From contig NZ_JANUCJ010000003.1 in the NCBI RefSeq assembly GCF_024807615.1, forward strand, positions 248,001 through 312,000: a DNA stretch of 64,000 nucleotides. The letters run 5' to 3'. This DNA comes from Tsukamurella ocularis. GTDB taxonomy: Bacteria; Actinomycetota; Actinomycetes; Mycobacteriales; Mycobacteriaceae. A program made the position numbers and the translations under genes. Under the pieces are notes generated by a model, which worked only from the letters and a program-made list of their open reading frames with translations, was not told the DNA's origin and searched no databases. Shown here piece after piece: positions 1-9,247 of this stretch (its first letter is position 1; the number at the start of each line of letters is the position of its first letter).

Positions 1-2
1 AG

Positions 3-38
3 CTCGACGGCACCGTCGAGCCCGCCACCGGCGCCTGA
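3..38 (+). CDS. C-terminal end of an upstream gene (partial)
   Basis: The first bases read in one frame as LDGTVEPATGA followed by TGA, and then the converging lipase gene ends two bases later. This is a plausible tail of a gene cut by the window edge, but eleven residues cannot identify it. Bases 2-21 also form a 9-bp perfect stem with a 2-nt loop, so the same stretch could be part of a terminator. Confidence 0.3.
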   Translation, partial: LDGTVEPATGA

Positions 39-39
39 C

Positions 40-1443
40 CTACCGGGGCCCGGCCCCGATCGGCGCGCCGACCAGCGAGGCGAGAACGGTACCGATCGCC
101 TGGCCGAAGGTGCCGATCGCCGCGGGCTCGAGCCCGCTGCTGAAGACGTTGCGGATGTCGCAGCCCGACGGTGCCGGGCCGGTCGAGTCCATCCGCTGCT
201 TGAGCCAGTTGAAGGCGCCGCCCGCGCCGGTCACCACGACGGTGCCGTGGGTGGTCATGAGCTGCTTGACCGGGTTCGGCGGGAACTCCTCGCGGCGGTA
301 GGTCACGGACGCACCACCCTTGCAGTACGAGTCCACGAGCTTGTCTGTCCCCGTGATCGGGGCGACCTCCTCGGTGATGCCGTTGTAGACGTACGCGGGC
401 ACCGTCGGGACCCGGCCGCTGACACCGCGCTCGCGGATCGTCTTGGCGATGATCGGGATCCGCAGTACCTCGTCGACCGGCTTCGTCAGCATCCGGTTGT
501 AGTCGAACCACAGGTTGGCCACGACGTTCTGCGGCATGCAGTGCCGGCGGGTCTCGTTCACACGCGCACGCCCCTCGGGAGTGAGCACCTTGTCCAGGGC
601 CGCGCGGAACTCCTCGGAGTCCTTGCCGAGCGACGACAGAGCGAGAGGAATGAGACCGGCGAGCAATGAGGTGTTCACGGCCTTGAGCGAGGCGGCGAGG
701 TCGCGCTCCGGCGCGCCGAAGGCGGCGCCGCGGATGTTGAGTTCCGGCGCATAGGTCGGATGCTCCTCGATGGTCCAGCTGCTGGCGATCGCGCCGCCCG
801 AGTAACCCCACAGCGTGACGGGAGTCTTCGCGCTCAGCCCGAGGCGGGAGAAGTTCTCCACCGCCCGGATGCCGTCCAGCACGGCCCAGCCCGGCTGGCG
901 CGGGGTGAGGAAGCGGTCCTCGCCGCCGCCGTGGTCGGGCATCGCGACTGCCCAGCCCTCTTGCACGCCGAGGCCGGCGAACAGCAGCTCCGCGCCGGGC
1001 ATGCCGAAGGTGAGCGGCCCCTCCTTCGCCGCCAGGTCGATGGGGCCGCCCTTGGTCGTCGCGTACGAGGACTGGCAGATCCGCAGGGTCGAGTCCGCGG
1101 CCGCCTGGTAGGAGAGCAACTTCGTGGGCTTCTTGCCGCGCGGCACCATCACGGTGGTCACGCTGAGATCGGGCTCGCCGTTCATGCCCGTGGTCCGGTA
1201 GGCCAGCTGCCAGGCGTCCACGTTGAGCGGCATCACCTGCAGCGACCGGATCGACGTGCTGCGCGTGCGCACGATCTCGCCTGGCTTGAGCGCCGCAAGG
1301 TCCGCGGGCCGGTCGTAGAACCCGTCGGTGGGCGGCGCCGGTTCGACAAGGGGCGGCAGCGCCTGGGCGCTCGGGGCGGTCGCGATCCCCATCACGATCA
1401 CGAGGACGGCGCCGATCAGCGCCGCGAGGACACGCGATCCCAT
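40..1443 (-). CDS. Secreted alpha/beta-hydrolase, secretory lipase family
   Basis: Predicted exported lipase/esterase of the LIP-type secretory lipase family. From the chosen ATG at 1443 the protein has 467 residues and opens with a classic signal peptide (MGSRVL, a hydrophobic core, then APSAQA before the mature LPP). The nucleophile elbow GYSGG lies near residues 213-217 (Ser215). A C-terminal HGT is the likely catalytic His region. The segment where the acid residue is expected reads NGITEEVAP, so the acid may be Glu rather than Asp. An in-frame ATG at 1470 would add nine residues; neither start has a strong ribosome-binding site. A small inverted repeat GTGAC-gagg-GTCAC lies at 1487-1500 in the upstream region. 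It probably degrades acylglycerols or other esters outside the cell; the substrate is unknown. Confidence 0.85.
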   Translation of the reverse strand: MGSRVLAALIGAVLVIVMGIATAPSAQALPPLVEPAPPTDGFYDRPADLAALKPGEIVRTRSTSIRSLQVMPLNVDAWQLAYRTTGMNGEPDLSVTTVMVPRGKKPTKLLSYQAAADSTLRICQSSYATTKGGPIDLAAKEGPLTFGMPGAELLFAGLGVQEGWAVAMPDHGGGEDRFLTPRQPGWAVLDGIRAVENFSRLGLSAKTPVTLWGYSGGAIASSWTIEEHPTYAPELNIRGAAFGAPERDLAASLKAVNTSLLAGLIPLALSSLGKDSEEFRAALDKVLTPEGRARVNETRRHCMPQNVVANLWFDYNRMLTKPVDEVLRIPIIAKTIRERGVSGRVPTVPAYVYNGITEEVAPITGTDKLVDSYCKGGASVTYRREEFPPNPVKQLMTTHGTVVVTGAGGAFNWLKQRMDSTGPAPSGCDIRNVFSSGLEPAAIGTFGQAIGTVLASLVGAPIGAGPR

Positions 1444-1560
1444 CCGGAACGCTGATGTTTCATTCACCATAAGCAAGGAACTTAAGGTGACCCTCGTCAC
1501 CTGTCAAGGCCCCGGCGATTCGGGTCACTGCACCGCCGAACACGCCGCCGCCGCGGACCG

Positions 1561-1641
1561 CCCTAGCGGGGCGGCCGCCTCCCCAGGTCCATGGACGCGG
1601 GGAATGCACGACGCGCCCGGGCGCTGCACACCCCGCTAGGG
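1561..1641. repeat. 81-bp palindromic interspersed repeat, copy 1
   Basis: The 81-bp element is bounded by perfect 11-bp terminal inverted repeats (CCCTAGCGGGG at 1561-1571, CCCCGCTAGGG at 1631-1641) and contains the palindrome GTCCATGGAC at 1587-1596. A second copy in reverse orientation lies at 30647-30727, the same length and about 85% identical (69 of 81 by hand alignment). It carries no coding potential. Size and structure fit a REP/MITE-like intergenic repeat. No target-site duplication is obvious. Confidence 0.8.
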
Positions 1642-1651
1642 ACGGCCGGGG

Positions 1652-1738
1652 TCAGTAGAGAAGGCCCAGCGCGACGGCGATGAGCACGAGCTTGAGGAGC
1701 CAGTCGCCGGCGTGGATCGCCGCGGTCTGCCACGGCAC
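1652..1738 (-). CDS. Possible 28-residue membrane peptide or gene remnant
   Basis: A GTG at 1738 preceded by GAGGAG opens a 28-codon frame that ends at 1652. The peptide starts MPWQTAAIHAGDW and ends in one hydrophobic helix (LVLIAVALGLLY). It could be a real tiny membrane peptide or the surviving tail of a deleted membrane-protein gene, since it abuts a TetR remnant on the other strand and a repeat element. Function unknown. Confidence 0.3.
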   Translation of the reverse strand: MPWQTAAIHAGDWLLKLVLIAVALGLLY

Positions 1739-1843
1739 GCGCTCCTCGACCGCGGCTTCGCGGCCACCACGATGGACGCCGTCGCCGACGAGGCGGTCGC
1801 CACCTTCCTGGCCCGCTACGCGCCGTCCGGCTCCGGAGACTGA
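1730..1843 (+). pseudogene. Remnant of a TetR-family regulator upstream of mfd
   Basis: One frame ending in TGA at 1843 reads ALLDRGFAATTMDAVADEA and then VATFLARYAPSGSGD. The first part is typical of the start of a TetR DNA-binding domain (helix 1 end and helix 2). It stops exactly where the recognition helix should follow and continues as what looks like the last helix of such a protein, so most of the gene seems to have been deleted. In M. tuberculosis the TetR gene Rv1019 sits directly upstream of mfd (Rv1020) on the same strand, which supports this reading. Inference from pattern and synteny only. Confidence 0.55.
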
Positions 1844-1882
1844 GCCGACTCGGGCCCGTCGGCGCGTGTCGGAGCGCGCCAA

Positions 1883-1888
1883 TACACT
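1883..1888 (+). promoter_or_regulatory. -10 element of a probable leaderless mfd promoter
   Basis: TACACT lies six bases before the GTG start of mfd, and there is no Shine-Dalgarno. Transcription starting at the usual distance would begin at or next to the start codon, giving a leaderless mRNA. No convincing -35 is visible. Confidence 0.55.
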
Positions 1889-1894
1889 GGATCG

Positions 1895-4800
1895 GTGCCT
1901 GACGCCGCCCCCTCCCCCGTCCCCGCCCTCGCCGGACTGACCAGGGCGGTCGCCGCCGATCCGGACATCACCACCTTCGCCGAGGCGGCGGGCAGGCCCG
2001 ACCTCACCGTCACCGCGGTCGACGGTGCGCGCCCCTTCCTCGTCTCGGCGCTCGCCGACCGCGCGCCCGTCCTCGTCGTCACCGCCACCGGGCGCGAGGC
2101 CGACGACCTGACCTCCGAGCTGCGGGAGATGCTGGGCCACGGTGCCGTGGCCCAGTTCCCCAGCTGGGAGACGCTGCCGCACGAGCGACTCTCCCCCGGA
2201 GCCGACACCGTCGGCCGACGACTCCAGGTGCTGCGGCGTCTCGCCCACCCCGATGATGCGCAGTACGGCGTCCCCCTGCGGGCCGTCGTCGCGACGGTCC
2301 GCTCCCTCGTGCAGCCCATGGCGCCCGGGTTGGGCGATGCCCCGTCGATCACGCTGCGCGAGGGCGTCGAGCACGACTTCGATCAGCTCATCGAGACCCT
2401 CGTCGAGCTCGCGTACACCCGGGTCGACATGGTGGGCAAGCGCGGTGAGTTCGCCGTGCGCGGCGGCATCCTCGACGTCTTCCCCACCACCACGGATCTG
2501 CCCGTGCGCGTAGAGTTCTGGGGCGACGAGATCACCGACCTGCGCGCCTTCTCCGTCGCCGACCAGCGCTCCCAGCCCGAGGTCGAGGTCGGCACCGTGC
2601 ACGTCTACCCGTGCCGCGAGCTGCTGCTCACCGCCGAGGTCCGGGAGCGGGCGGCCGCGATGAAGGCCGATCACCAGAACGACGCCGCTCTCCTCGAGAT
2701 GCTGGAAAAGCTCTCGCAGGGCATCCCGGTGGAGGGTATGGAAGCCCTGATCCCGGCCCTCATCCCGGGCGAGCTGGAGCTGCTCACCGACGTGCTCCCC
2801 GCGGGCGCACACACCCTGCTGCTCGACCCCGAGAAGATCCGCACCCGCGCAGCGGATCTCGGCCGCACCGGCCAGGAGTTCCTTGAGGCGTCGTGGACCG
2901 CCGCCGCGCTCGGCTCGGCGGCGCCGCTGGACCCGACCGGGATGAACCTGGGCGCCAGCGCCTACCGCCCCCTCGACGAGGTCCACGCCTCCGTCTCCGA
3001 CGCCGGGCGACCGTGGTGGACCGTCTCGCCGCTGGCGGCGGGGCCGGACGAGGGCCCCGACCACCTCACCGTCCGCGCCGAACACGCGCCCGCGCCACGG
3101 GGATCCGACGCCGAGGCAGAGAAACTCTTCGCGACGCTGCGCGCCCACGCCGCGTCCGGCGGTACCGGGGTGATCGTGGTCGCCGGCCAAGGCACCCGTG
3201 CCCGCATCCTGGAGCGGCTGCGCGATGCCGAGGTCCCCGCGTCCGAGCTGGACCCGGGTGCCGCCCCGAAGCCGGGCACCGTCGGCGTGCTGCGCGGCAG
3301 CCTGCAGACGGGCCTGACGGTGCCCGCCGCGAAGCTCGTGCTGCTCGCCGAACCCGACCTCACGGGTAACCGGGTCGCCGGAGTCGGCGACGGACGGCGG
3401 CTTCCGGCCAAGCGCCGCAACCAGGTCGACCCGCTGGCCCTGACCGCCGGCGACCTCGTGGTGCACGACGAGCACGGCATCGGCAAGTTCGTCGAGATGA
3501 TCGAGCGCACGGTCGCGGGCGCCCGCCGCGAGTACCTGGTGATCGAGTACGCCCCCGGCAAGCGCGGCCAGCCGGGCGACAAGTTGTTCGTCCCGATGGA
3601 GTCGCTGGACCAGCTCTCCCGCTACGTGGGCGGCGAGATGCCGGCGCTGTCGAAGATGGGCGGCAGCGACTGGCAGAACACCAAACGCAAGGCGCGCAAG
3701 GCCGTCCGCGAGATCGCGGGCGAGCTGGTGCAGCTCTACGCGGCCCGCAACGCCGCGCCCGGCCACGCCTTCGCGCCCGACTCCCCCTGGCAGCGCGAGA
3801 TGGAGGACGCTTTCCCCTTCACCGAGACCGTCGACCAGATGACGGTGATCGGCGACGTGAAGGCCGACATGGAGAAGGCCGTCCCGATGGACCGCGTGGT
3901 CATCGGCGACGTCGGCTACGGCAAGACCGAGATCGCGGTGCGCGCCGCCTTCAAGGCCGTCCAGGACGGCAAGCAGGTCGCGGTCCTCGTGCCGACGACG
4001 CTCCTCGCGCAACAACATCTGAAGACCTTTGAGGAACGGATGCAGGGCTTCCCGGTCACGGTGAAAGGCCTGTCCCGGTTCACCGACAAGCTGGAGACAC
4101 GGGCCGTGCTCGAGGGCCTCGCCGACGGCAGCGTCGACGTGGTGGTGGGTACGCACCGACTGCTGCAGACCGGCGTGCGGTGGAAGGACCTAGGCCTGGT
4201 GGTCGTCGACGAGGAGCAGCGCTTCGGCGTCGAGCACAAGGAGCACATCAAAGCGCTGCGCACCAACGTCGATGTGCTCACCATGAGCGCCACGCCGATC
4301 CCCCGCACGCTGGAGATGAGCATGGCGGGCATCCGGGAGATGTCCACCATCCTCACCCCGCCCGAGGAGCGTCACCCCGTACTCACCTACGTCGGCGCGT
4401 ACGACGACAAGCAGGTGGCCGCCGCCATCCGTCGCGAGCTGCTGCGTGACGGCCAGGTCTTCTACGTCCACAACCGGGTCAGCTCGATCGACCGGGCCGC
4501 CAAGCACATCCGCGACATGGTGCCCGAGGCCCGCGTCGTGGTGGCGCACGGACAGATGGGCGAGGAGGCCCTGGAGAGTACGGTGCAGGGCTTCTGGAAC
4601 CGCGAGTTCGACGTGCTGGTGTGCACCACTATCGTGGAGACCGGGCTGGACATCTCCAACGCCAACACCCTCATCGTGGAGCGCGCCGAGAACCTCGGCC
4701 TCTCGCAGTTGCACCAGCTGCGCGGGCGCGTGGGCCGCTCCCGCGAGCGCGGCTACGCCTACTTCCTATACCCCTCGGAGAAGCCACTCACCGAGACCGC

Positions 4801-5548
4801 CTACGACCGGCTGGCGACCATCGCGCAGAACAACGATCTGGGTGCCGGCATGGCCGTCGCGATGAAGGACCTCGAGATCCGCGGCGCCGGCAACGTTCTC
4901 GGCGCAGAGCAGTCCGGCCACGTCGCCGGCGTCGGCTTCGACCTGTACGTGCGGCTCGTCGGCGAGGCGGTGGAGGCGTACCGCGCCGCCGCCGACGGCA
5001 AGCCGATCACCGTGCCCGAGGAGCAGAAGGAGGTGCGCATCGACCTGCCGGTGGACGCGCACATTCCGCCCGACTACGTCACCAGCGACCGGCTGCGCCT
5101 GGAGGCCTACCGCAAACTCGCTGCCGCGCACGACGATACCGCCGTCGCCGAGGTGCTCACCGAGCTCACCGACCGCTACGGCCCCCCGCCGGTGGAGGTG
5201 GAGCGGCTCGCGGCGATCGCCCGGCTGCGGTCGCTGGCGCGGAACGCCGGGGTCACCGAGATCACCGTGACCGGGACCAATCTCCGGATCTCGCCGATGG
5301 AACTGCTGGACTCGCAGCAGATGCGGCTCAAGCGGCTCTACCCGGGCGGCTCCTATCGCGCCGCCACGCGCGCGGTCACCTTCCCTCTGCCCCGCGTGGG
5401 CGGGGGCGGCGTCGGCAGCGAGCGCGTGCGCGACATCGAGGTACTGCAGGCCGTCGCCGACTTCCTCGCTGCGATGGACGGCAAGGGCGCCGGCTACTGG
5501 CGGCTCGACCAGCCGCCCCGCGCCGTCGCCGCGGCGGAGGCCCCGTGA
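1895..5548 (+). CDS. mfd: Transcription-repair coupling factor Mfd
   Basis: ATP-dependent DNA translocase that removes RNA polymerase stalled at lesions and recruits UvrA for nucleotide excision repair. The 1217 residues match the family. In order: an N-terminal UvrB-like region, an RNA-polymerase interaction domain ([12 protein letters not shown] near residue 522), a RecG-like helicase core with Walker A GYGKTE near 671-678, DEEQ near 772, [11 protein letters not shown] and [12 protein letters not shown], and the C-terminal TRCF domain. The GTG start was chosen because it follows the -10 hexamer by six bases. The stop codon overlaps the mazG start by 4 nt, as in the mycobacterial mfd-mazG pair. 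Confidence 0.98.
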   Translation: MPDAAPSPVPALAGLTRAVAADPDITTFAEAAGRPDLTVTAVDGARPFLVSALADRAPVLVVTATGREADDLTSELREMLGHGAVAQFPSWETLPHERLSPGADTVGRRLQVLRRLAHPDDAQYGVPLRAVVATVRSLVQPMAPGLGDAPSITLREGVEHDFDQLIETLVELAYTRVDMVGKRGEFAVRGGILDVFPTTTDLPVRVEFWGDEITDLRAFSVADQRSQPEVEVGTVHVYPCRELLLTAEVRERAAAMKADHQNDAALLEMLEKLSQGIPVEGMEALIPALIPGELELLTDVLPAGAHTLLLDPEKIRTRAADLGRTGQEFLEASWTAAALGSAAPLDPTGMNLGASAYRPLDEVHASVSDAGRPWWTVSPLAAGPDEGPDHLTVRAEHAPAPRGSDAEAEKLFATLRAHAASGGTGVIVVAGQGTRARILERLRDAEVPASELDPGAAPKPGTVGVLRGSLQTGLTVPAAKLVLLAEPDLTGNRVAGVGDGRRLPAKRRNQVDPLALTAGDLVVHDEHGIGKFVEMIERTVAGARREYLVIEYAPGKRGQPGDKLFVPMESLDQLSRYVGGEMPALSKMGGSDWQNTKRKARKAVREIAGELVQLYAARNAAPGHAFAPDSPWQREMEDAFPFTETVDQMTVIGDVKADMEKAVPMDRVVIGDVGYGKTEIAVRAAFKAVQDGKQVAVLVPTTLLAQQHLKTFEERMQGFPVTVKGLSRFTDKLETRAVLEGLADGSVDVVVGTHRLLQTGVRWKDLGLVVVDEEQRFGVEHKEHIKALRTNVDVLTMSATPIPRTLEMSMAGIREMSTILTPPEERHPVLTYVGAYDDKQVAAAIRRELLRDGQVFYVHNRVSSIDRAAKHIRDMVPEARVVVAHGQMGEEALESTVQGFWNREFDVLVCTTIVETGLDISNANTLIVERAENLGLSQLHQLRGRVGRSRERGYAYFLYPSEKPLTETAYDRLATIAQNNDLGAGMAVAMKDLEIRGAGNVLGAEQSGHVAGVGFDLYVRLVGEAVEAYRAAADGKPITVPEEQKEVRIDLPVDAHIPPDYVTSDRLRLEAYRKLAAAHDDTAVAEVLTELTDRYGPPPVEVERLAAIARLRSLARNAGVTEITVTGTNLRISPMELLDSQQMRLKRLYPGGSYRAATRAVTFPLPRVGGGGVGSERVRDIEVLQAVADFLAAMDGKGAGYWRLDQPPRAVAAAEAP

Positions 5549-6507
5549 GCAGCGCGCGCGGCACCGTCGTCCTGCTGAATCCCGCGCTGCCCACCCTGCT
5601 GCCCGTCGCCGCGCTCGGCCGGCTCGGCGGCCCCGTGCACTACACGGAGGAGCTGCCGGTGAAGCTCGCGTGGCACCTGCCCGACGGACATCCCGTGCTC
5701 GGCGCGGAGGCGCCCACTGGCGCGACGCTCCTGACCTCCGACGAGACGCACCCGGCGGCAGCGGCACTGCGGGCGGCGGGCGCCGACGTCATCGTCGCAC
5801 CCCGGCCCGCCGGGCTGGCGGTGCTCGACACCGTCGAACTCATCGACCAGCTGCGGCGGGAAGGACCATGGGAGTCGGAGCAGACGCACGCGAGCCTGCT
5901 GCGCTACCTCGTGGAGGAGACGTACGAGGTGGCCGACGCCGTCGCGGCGCTCGACGCCCCCGAGGGCGGGGCCGCCGCCGCGGCCGAGCTGCGCAGCGAG
6001 CTCGGCGACCTGCTGCTGCAGGTCGTTTTTCACTCGCGGATCGCCGAAGAGGGGCCGCTCCCGTTCGGCATCGACGACGTGGCCCGCACCCTCTCCGCCA
6101 AGGTCCGCCGGCGCACACCGCACCTGGCCGACGGTGCCGAGGTCGACGTGGCGACGCAGGCCGAGAACTGGGAACGGCAGAAGCGGCTCGAACGCGGCGA
6201 TCGCGGGTCCGTCCTCGACTCGATCTCCCTCGGTCAGCCCGCGTTGGCCCTGGTAGCGAAGGTCTTCGAGCGGCTGCGCACCGTCGACTTTCCCGCCGAG
6301 CTGGTCCCTGATGACGTCCGCACCGTGACTGTCGACCCGACGGAAACGGATGCGGCCTTCGAGCTGGACTACCGCCGACGGGTCCTGGCGTTCATGGACC
6401 GGGTGCGCGAGGCCGAGGCCGTGATGGCCTCCGACGGGGTAGAATCGTGGGTCACCGCCTGGGGCGACGGTCACGCCGGGAACCCCGAGGCACAGACCGG
6501 ACGTTGA
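5545..6507 (+). CDS. mazG: Nucleoside triphosphate pyrophosphohydrolase MazG
   Basis: Hydrolyses (d)NTPs to monophosphates, cleaning the nucleotide pool of damaged species. The predicted 320 residues are close to the mycobacterial MazG. The all-alpha MazG domain shows the metal-binding helices [11 protein letters not shown] (near residue 123) and [12 protein letters not shown]. The N-terminal 100 residues are poorly conserved, as in mycobacteria. The GTG start overlaps the mfd stop (GTGA), so the two are translationally coupled. Confidence 0.93.
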   Translation: MSSARGTVVLLNPALPTLLPVAALGRLGGPVHYTEELPVKLAWHLPDGHPVLGAEAPTGATLLTSDETHPAAAALRAAGADVIVAPRPAGLAVLDTVELIDQLRREGPWESEQTHASLLRYLVEETYEVADAVAALDAPEGGAAAAAELRSELGDLLLQVVFHSRIAEEGPLPFGIDDVARTLSAKVRRRTPHLADGAEVDVATQAENWERQKRLERGDRGSVLDSISLGQPALALVAKVFERLRTVDFPAELVPDDVRTVTVDPTETDAAFELDYRRRVLAFMDRVREAEAVMASDGVESWVTAWGDGHAGNPEAQTGR

Positions 6508-6550
6508 GATCGCGTCCCCAGTTTTCGGCAAGAGAGTTCACGGCGAGGTC

Positions 6551-7279
6551 ATGGTCAGTTCCCGTATGCGCGCGGCGTTCGTCGTCGGCGTCGCGTCGAC
6601 GGTGCTCGCCGGGTGCGGCGCGATCGACCCGCGCCCGGAGATCCCGCAGGGCATCCCGCCCGGAGCGGGCACTCCCGTGCCGTACATCAATGTCAACGGA
6701 CCGGGCCGCACGTCGGACCTGCTCCGCGACTGGGCCACCCCGATCAGCGTGGCCACGGGCATCCCGGTGATCTCACTGGAAGCCTACGGCAACGCGGCCG
6801 AGGCGCTGCGGCAGCGCACGCCCGAGTGCGGCATCGCCTGGACCACGCTGGCCGGCATCGCCTTCATCGAGAGCAAGCACGGCACCTACCACGGCGCGAC
6901 GATCGCGCCGGACGGCAAGGTCTCGCCGCCCATCCGCGGCGTGCCGCTGGACGGGACCAACGGCAACCAGGAGATCCGCGCGACGGGGACCGATCCGCAC
7001 CGACCGAACGCGAAGTTCGACGCCGCGATGGGGCCGTTCCAGTTCATCCCCGAGACCTGGCAGCGGTTCGGCGTGGACGCCAACGGCGACGGCAAGGCCG
7101 ACCCGGACAACATCGACGACGCCGCAATGACCGCGGCGCGGTACCTGTGCGTCTCGGGTAAGGATCTGACCACCGCGAAGGGCTGGGAGAAGGCCGTGAT
7201 GGTCTACAACCAGTCCCGCAAGTACGTCCTGGACGTTCGCGATGCGGCGGCCGCGTACTCGGTGAACGTGCAGCCGTAG
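6551..7279 (+). CDS. lpqU: Lipoprotein lytic transglycosylase, LpqU-like
   Basis: A 242-residue exported lipoprotein with a soluble lytic transglycosylase-like domain, expected to cleave peptidoglycan glycan strands at the outer face of the membrane. Signal peptide with lipobox VLAGC (acylated Cys near residue 23). The domain shows GIAFIESKHGTYHG, containing the probable catalytic Glu, then AAMGPFQFIPETWQRFGVDANGDGKA and a C-terminal VYNQSRKYV. It occupies the place of Rv1022 after mfd-mazG. It ends 3 bp before the converging MerR gene. Confidence 0.9.
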   Translation: MVSSRMRAAFVVGVASTVLAGCGAIDPRPEIPQGIPPGAGTPVPYINVNGPGRTSDLLRDWATPISVATGIPVISLEAYGNAAEALRQRTPECGIAWTTLAGIAFIESKHGTYHGATIAPDGKVSPPIRGVPLDGTNGNQEIRATGTDPHRPNAKFDAAMGPFQFIPETWQRFGVDANGDGKADPDNIDDAAMTAARYLCVSGKDLTTAKGWEKAVMVYNQSRKYVLDVRDAAAAYSVNVQP

Positions 7280-7282
7280 CCG

Positions 7283-7585
7283 CTATTCGGCTCCGGCGCG
7301 GGCGGTTTCGAGCTCAGCTCGCAGCGACGCGCATTCGTCCTCCAGGACCAAGATGCGCTCCACGCCCGGAAGGTTGATCCCGGTGGCGACGAGTTCCGTG
7401 ATCCGGCGGATCCGCGCGATGTCGTCTTCGCTGTACCGGCGGGTGCCACCCGCGGTGCGCTGCGGCCGGATCAGGTGCCGCCGTTCGTAGAGGCGCAGCG
7501 TCTGGAGGCCGACCTGCGAGAGCTCGGACGCCACCGAGATGCTGTATACGCCGAGATCGGAGCGCACGCGATGCGGCTGGGTCAT
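7283..7585 (-). CDS. MerR-family regulator, HspR-like
   Basis: A small (100-residue) DNA-binding regulator with an N-terminal winged helix (YSISVASELSQVGLQTLRLYERRHLIRPQRTAGGTRRYS would be the MerR HTH region) and a short C-terminal coiled coil. The order resembles HspR-type MerR repressors of chaperone genes, but no HAIR-type operator or dnaK operon is nearby, so the target is unknown. Start chosen at ATG 7585 behind GGAGGAG; the reading frame is open further upstream but lacks a better start. It has no effector-binding domain and converges on the lpqU-like gene. Confidence 0.85.
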   Translation of the reverse strand: MTQPHRVRSDLGVYSISVASELSQVGLQTLRLYERRHLIRPQRTAGGTRRYSEDDIARIRRITELVATGINLPGVERILVLEDECASLRAELETARAGAE

Positions 7586-7732
7586 CGCACTCCTCCTTCG
7601 CACCCGTCTGCGTCCCGCCACCGCACTACTGTGTCGCGCGGGAGCGAAAACCTGATGCTTTCACTGTAGATCCTGCGGGCCGGCGCCGGTGGGACCACCC
7701 GCCGTCCCCGCGGATCCGGTCCACGGGGACGG

Positions 7733-8071
7733 TCAGGTGTGCGGGACCTCGGCCAGGGGCGGCAGGTCCCCGACGGCGGCATCGTAAGCGTCGATCAGCC
7801 ACGCCGCGGAGCGGTCGGCGATCAGGACGGCCGCGCCGTCGTCCAGGGCGCCGTCAAAGAACCGGACCCGCCACGGCGCCCCGGCGTCCTCGTCGGCGAG
7901 GCCGATGACGGCGTCCGTGTTCGTTGCGAGCAGGTAGCGCCCGAGCTCGAAGTCGACGCGCAGCGCGTACTGACCGTCGAGGTTCTCGACCCGAGCGCTC
8001 CGCTGCGTCGCCACCTCCAGCGCATGCAGCGCGTCGGTGTACCGCCCGGTGAACTCTGGCCTGCGGGGCAC
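7733..8071 (-). CDS. Hypothetical protein, 112 residues
   Basis: Soluble, acidic protein starting MPRRPEFTGRYTDALHALEVATQRS from a GTG. No signal peptide, membrane segment or metal motif is visible. Alternating hydrophobic stretches (YALRVDFELGRYLLA, WRVRFFDGALDDGAAVLIA) suggest a small alpha/beta fold. It is the last gene of the minus-strand run that contains the DoxX-like and CsbD genes, about 56 bp behind the DoxX-like stop, so it may be co-transcribed. I do not recognise the family. Confidence 0.65.
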   Translation of the reverse strand: MPRRPEFTGRYTDALHALEVATQRSARVENLDGQYALRVDFELGRYLLATNTDAVIGLADEDAGAPWRVRFFDGALDDGAAVLIADRSAAWLIDAYDAAVGDLPPLAEVPHT

Positions 8072-8127
8072 GGTGTCTCGATTCTCGTCGACCTACAGCG
8101 GCCGCGATCCTGGCCGGGCGGCCCACG

Positions 8128-8955
8128 TTACGCGACGCGCGAACGCGCCCTCTCCGCCACTGCGGCGGACGCCTCGTCCCGCAGCGCGTGGAGCCGGTCG
8201 CCCGCCGCATCGACGAAGCCGGACGCGGCCTCCGCAGCGTCGGCCAGGACCGGTCGCGCGCGGTCCACGACGTCGTCGAGGACGGGGCGCGCGCGATCCA
8301 CAGCGTCGTCGACGACCGGCTTCACCTTCTCTGCCGCGTCAGCGATCGCGGGCTTCGCCTTCTCGACGGCACCGGCCACTGCCGGCTTCGCCCTGCCGAT
8401 CGCGGTGGCGCCGTACTCCTGCGCCGCGTGCGCCCGTTCCCGCCAGACGTTTCCGTCGTCGTGATGACGGGGCGTGATGGCGGAGACCGTCTCGGAGACC
8501 CGTTCGGACGCGCGCTCGGCCGCGCGGCGGGCGCGCCAGGTGAGGCCCGGCTTGCCCTCGGTGTCGAAGCCCGCGATCAGCAGGCCACCGAGCAGCGACA
8601 GGTTCTTCACGAAGTGCAGCTGCTGCTCGCGCCGGACTTCCGGGTCCGCCTCCGCCCAGAACGGGTGGTCGACGACCGTCGCGGGCACCAGAGTGCCCGC
8701 GAGGGCCAGCGACGCGACCCGCGGGGCCCTCCCGGTGGCGAGCAGCAGCCCGCCTCCGAGCTGGACACCCGCGTTGATCCGGACCCAACTCCGGGCGCTC
8801 GTCGGGATCGCCGGCGAGTCGGGCAGGGCCTCAGCGGCCCTCTCCACCAGCGGGGCGACGGTGTCCGCCTTCCGCCCCGGGTCGGTCGTCAGGCCGGTGT
8901 ATCCGGTGTAGACGAAGATCGAACCGAGCAGGGGTCGCGCGATCCGTCGAATCAT
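8128..8955 (-). CDS. DoxX-family membrane protein with an 11-residue repeat tail
   Basis: 275 residues from ATG 8955, which sits behind GGGAGC. The N-terminal half is a DoxX-like four-helix membrane domain (MIRRIARPLLGSIFVYTGYTG, VRINAGVQLGGGLLLATG, VASLALAGTLVPATVVDHPFW, HFVKNLSLLGGLLIAG). The C-terminal half is hydrophilic, alanine-rich and helical, and contains five consecutive 11-residue units such as AKPAVAGAVEK and ARPVLDDVVDR (residues 189-243). Such a tail is unusual for DoxX proteins. Its neighbours are a CsbD protein and a membrane peptide, so a role in envelope or stress physiology is likely but inferred. Confidence 0.8.
   Translation of the reverse strand: MIRRIARPLLGSIFVYTGYTGLTTDPGRKADTVAPLVERAAEALPDSPAIPTSARSWVRINAGVQLGGGLLLATGRAPRVASLALAGTLVPATVVDHPFWAEADPEVRREQQLHFVKNLSLLGGLLIAGFDTEGKPGLTWRARRAAERASERVSETVSAITPRHHDDGNVWRERAHAAQEYGATAIGRAKPAVAGAVEKAKPAIADAAEKVKPVVDDAVDRARPVLDDVVDRARPVLADAAEAASGFVDAAGDRLHALRDEASAAVAERARSRVA
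8227..8391 (-). repeat. Five in-frame 33-bp repeats coding 11-residue units
   Basis: Within the DoxX-like gene five units of exactly 11 codons follow each other: AKPAVAGAVEK, AKPAIADAAEK, VKPVVDDAVDR, ARPVLDDVVDR, ARPVLADAAEA. The consensus is (A/V)(K/R)P, hydrophobic pair, acidic/small residues, (K/R). An 11-residue period gives a helix with a straight stripe, as in apolipoprotein- or LEA-type amphipathic helices that lie on membranes. Confidence 0.85.
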
Positions 8956-8989
8956 GTCCAGCTCCCATCGTCGTCGGGTCACGGGCAGA

Positions 8990-9199
8990 TCAGTTGCCCG
9001 AGAGCTTGTCCTTCACCTCGTCGACGCCCTCCTTGACCTTGTCTGCGGCGCCGGCGATCTTGTCCTTGATCGAGGCCTCGGCCTGGTCACCGCGCCCCTC
9101 CTGCTTGAGCTCGGGGTCGTCGAAAGCCGTTCCGACGGTCTCCTTGGCGCGGCCCTTGATGTCCTGCGCCTTGTTCTTGGCGTCATCGGTGAAGCTCAT
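8990..9199 (-). CDS. CsbD-like general stress protein
   Basis: 69 residues, highly charged and helical, starting MSFTDDAKNKAQDIKGRAKETVG, with the family core (KAQDIKGRAKETVGTAF...DPELKQEGRGDQAEASIKDKI). CsbD proteins are abundant stress-induced proteins of unknown biochemical role. ATG at 9199 behind AAGGAGAG. It lies 34 bp upstream of the DoxX-like start and behind a 53-residue membrane peptide gene, which suggests one stress operon. Confidence 0.92.
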   Translation of the reverse strand: MSFTDDAKNKAQDIKGRAKETVGTAFDDPELKQEGRGDQAEASIKDKIAGAADKVKEGVDEVKDKLSGN

Positions 9200-9247
9200 C
9201 GTGCTCTCCTTAGCGTCGGGGATTCCCTGTGCGGTTCGACGGCCGAA

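Noticed and set aside
1487-1500. GTGAC-gagg-GTCAC as a firm operator of the lipase gene
   Set aside because: Only five base pairs per arm and no adjacent regulator; too short to call on its own.
1652-4156. Very long open frame antisense to mfd
   Set aside because: His/Arg/Gly-rich low-complexity translation without family motifs; a mirror of mfd codon bias. Only its last 28 codons beyond mfd were considered separately.
8227-8391. CRISPR-like or tandem DNA repeat
   Set aside because: The 33-bp units are in-frame protein repeats of the DoxX-like tail with synonymous variation and no spacers.
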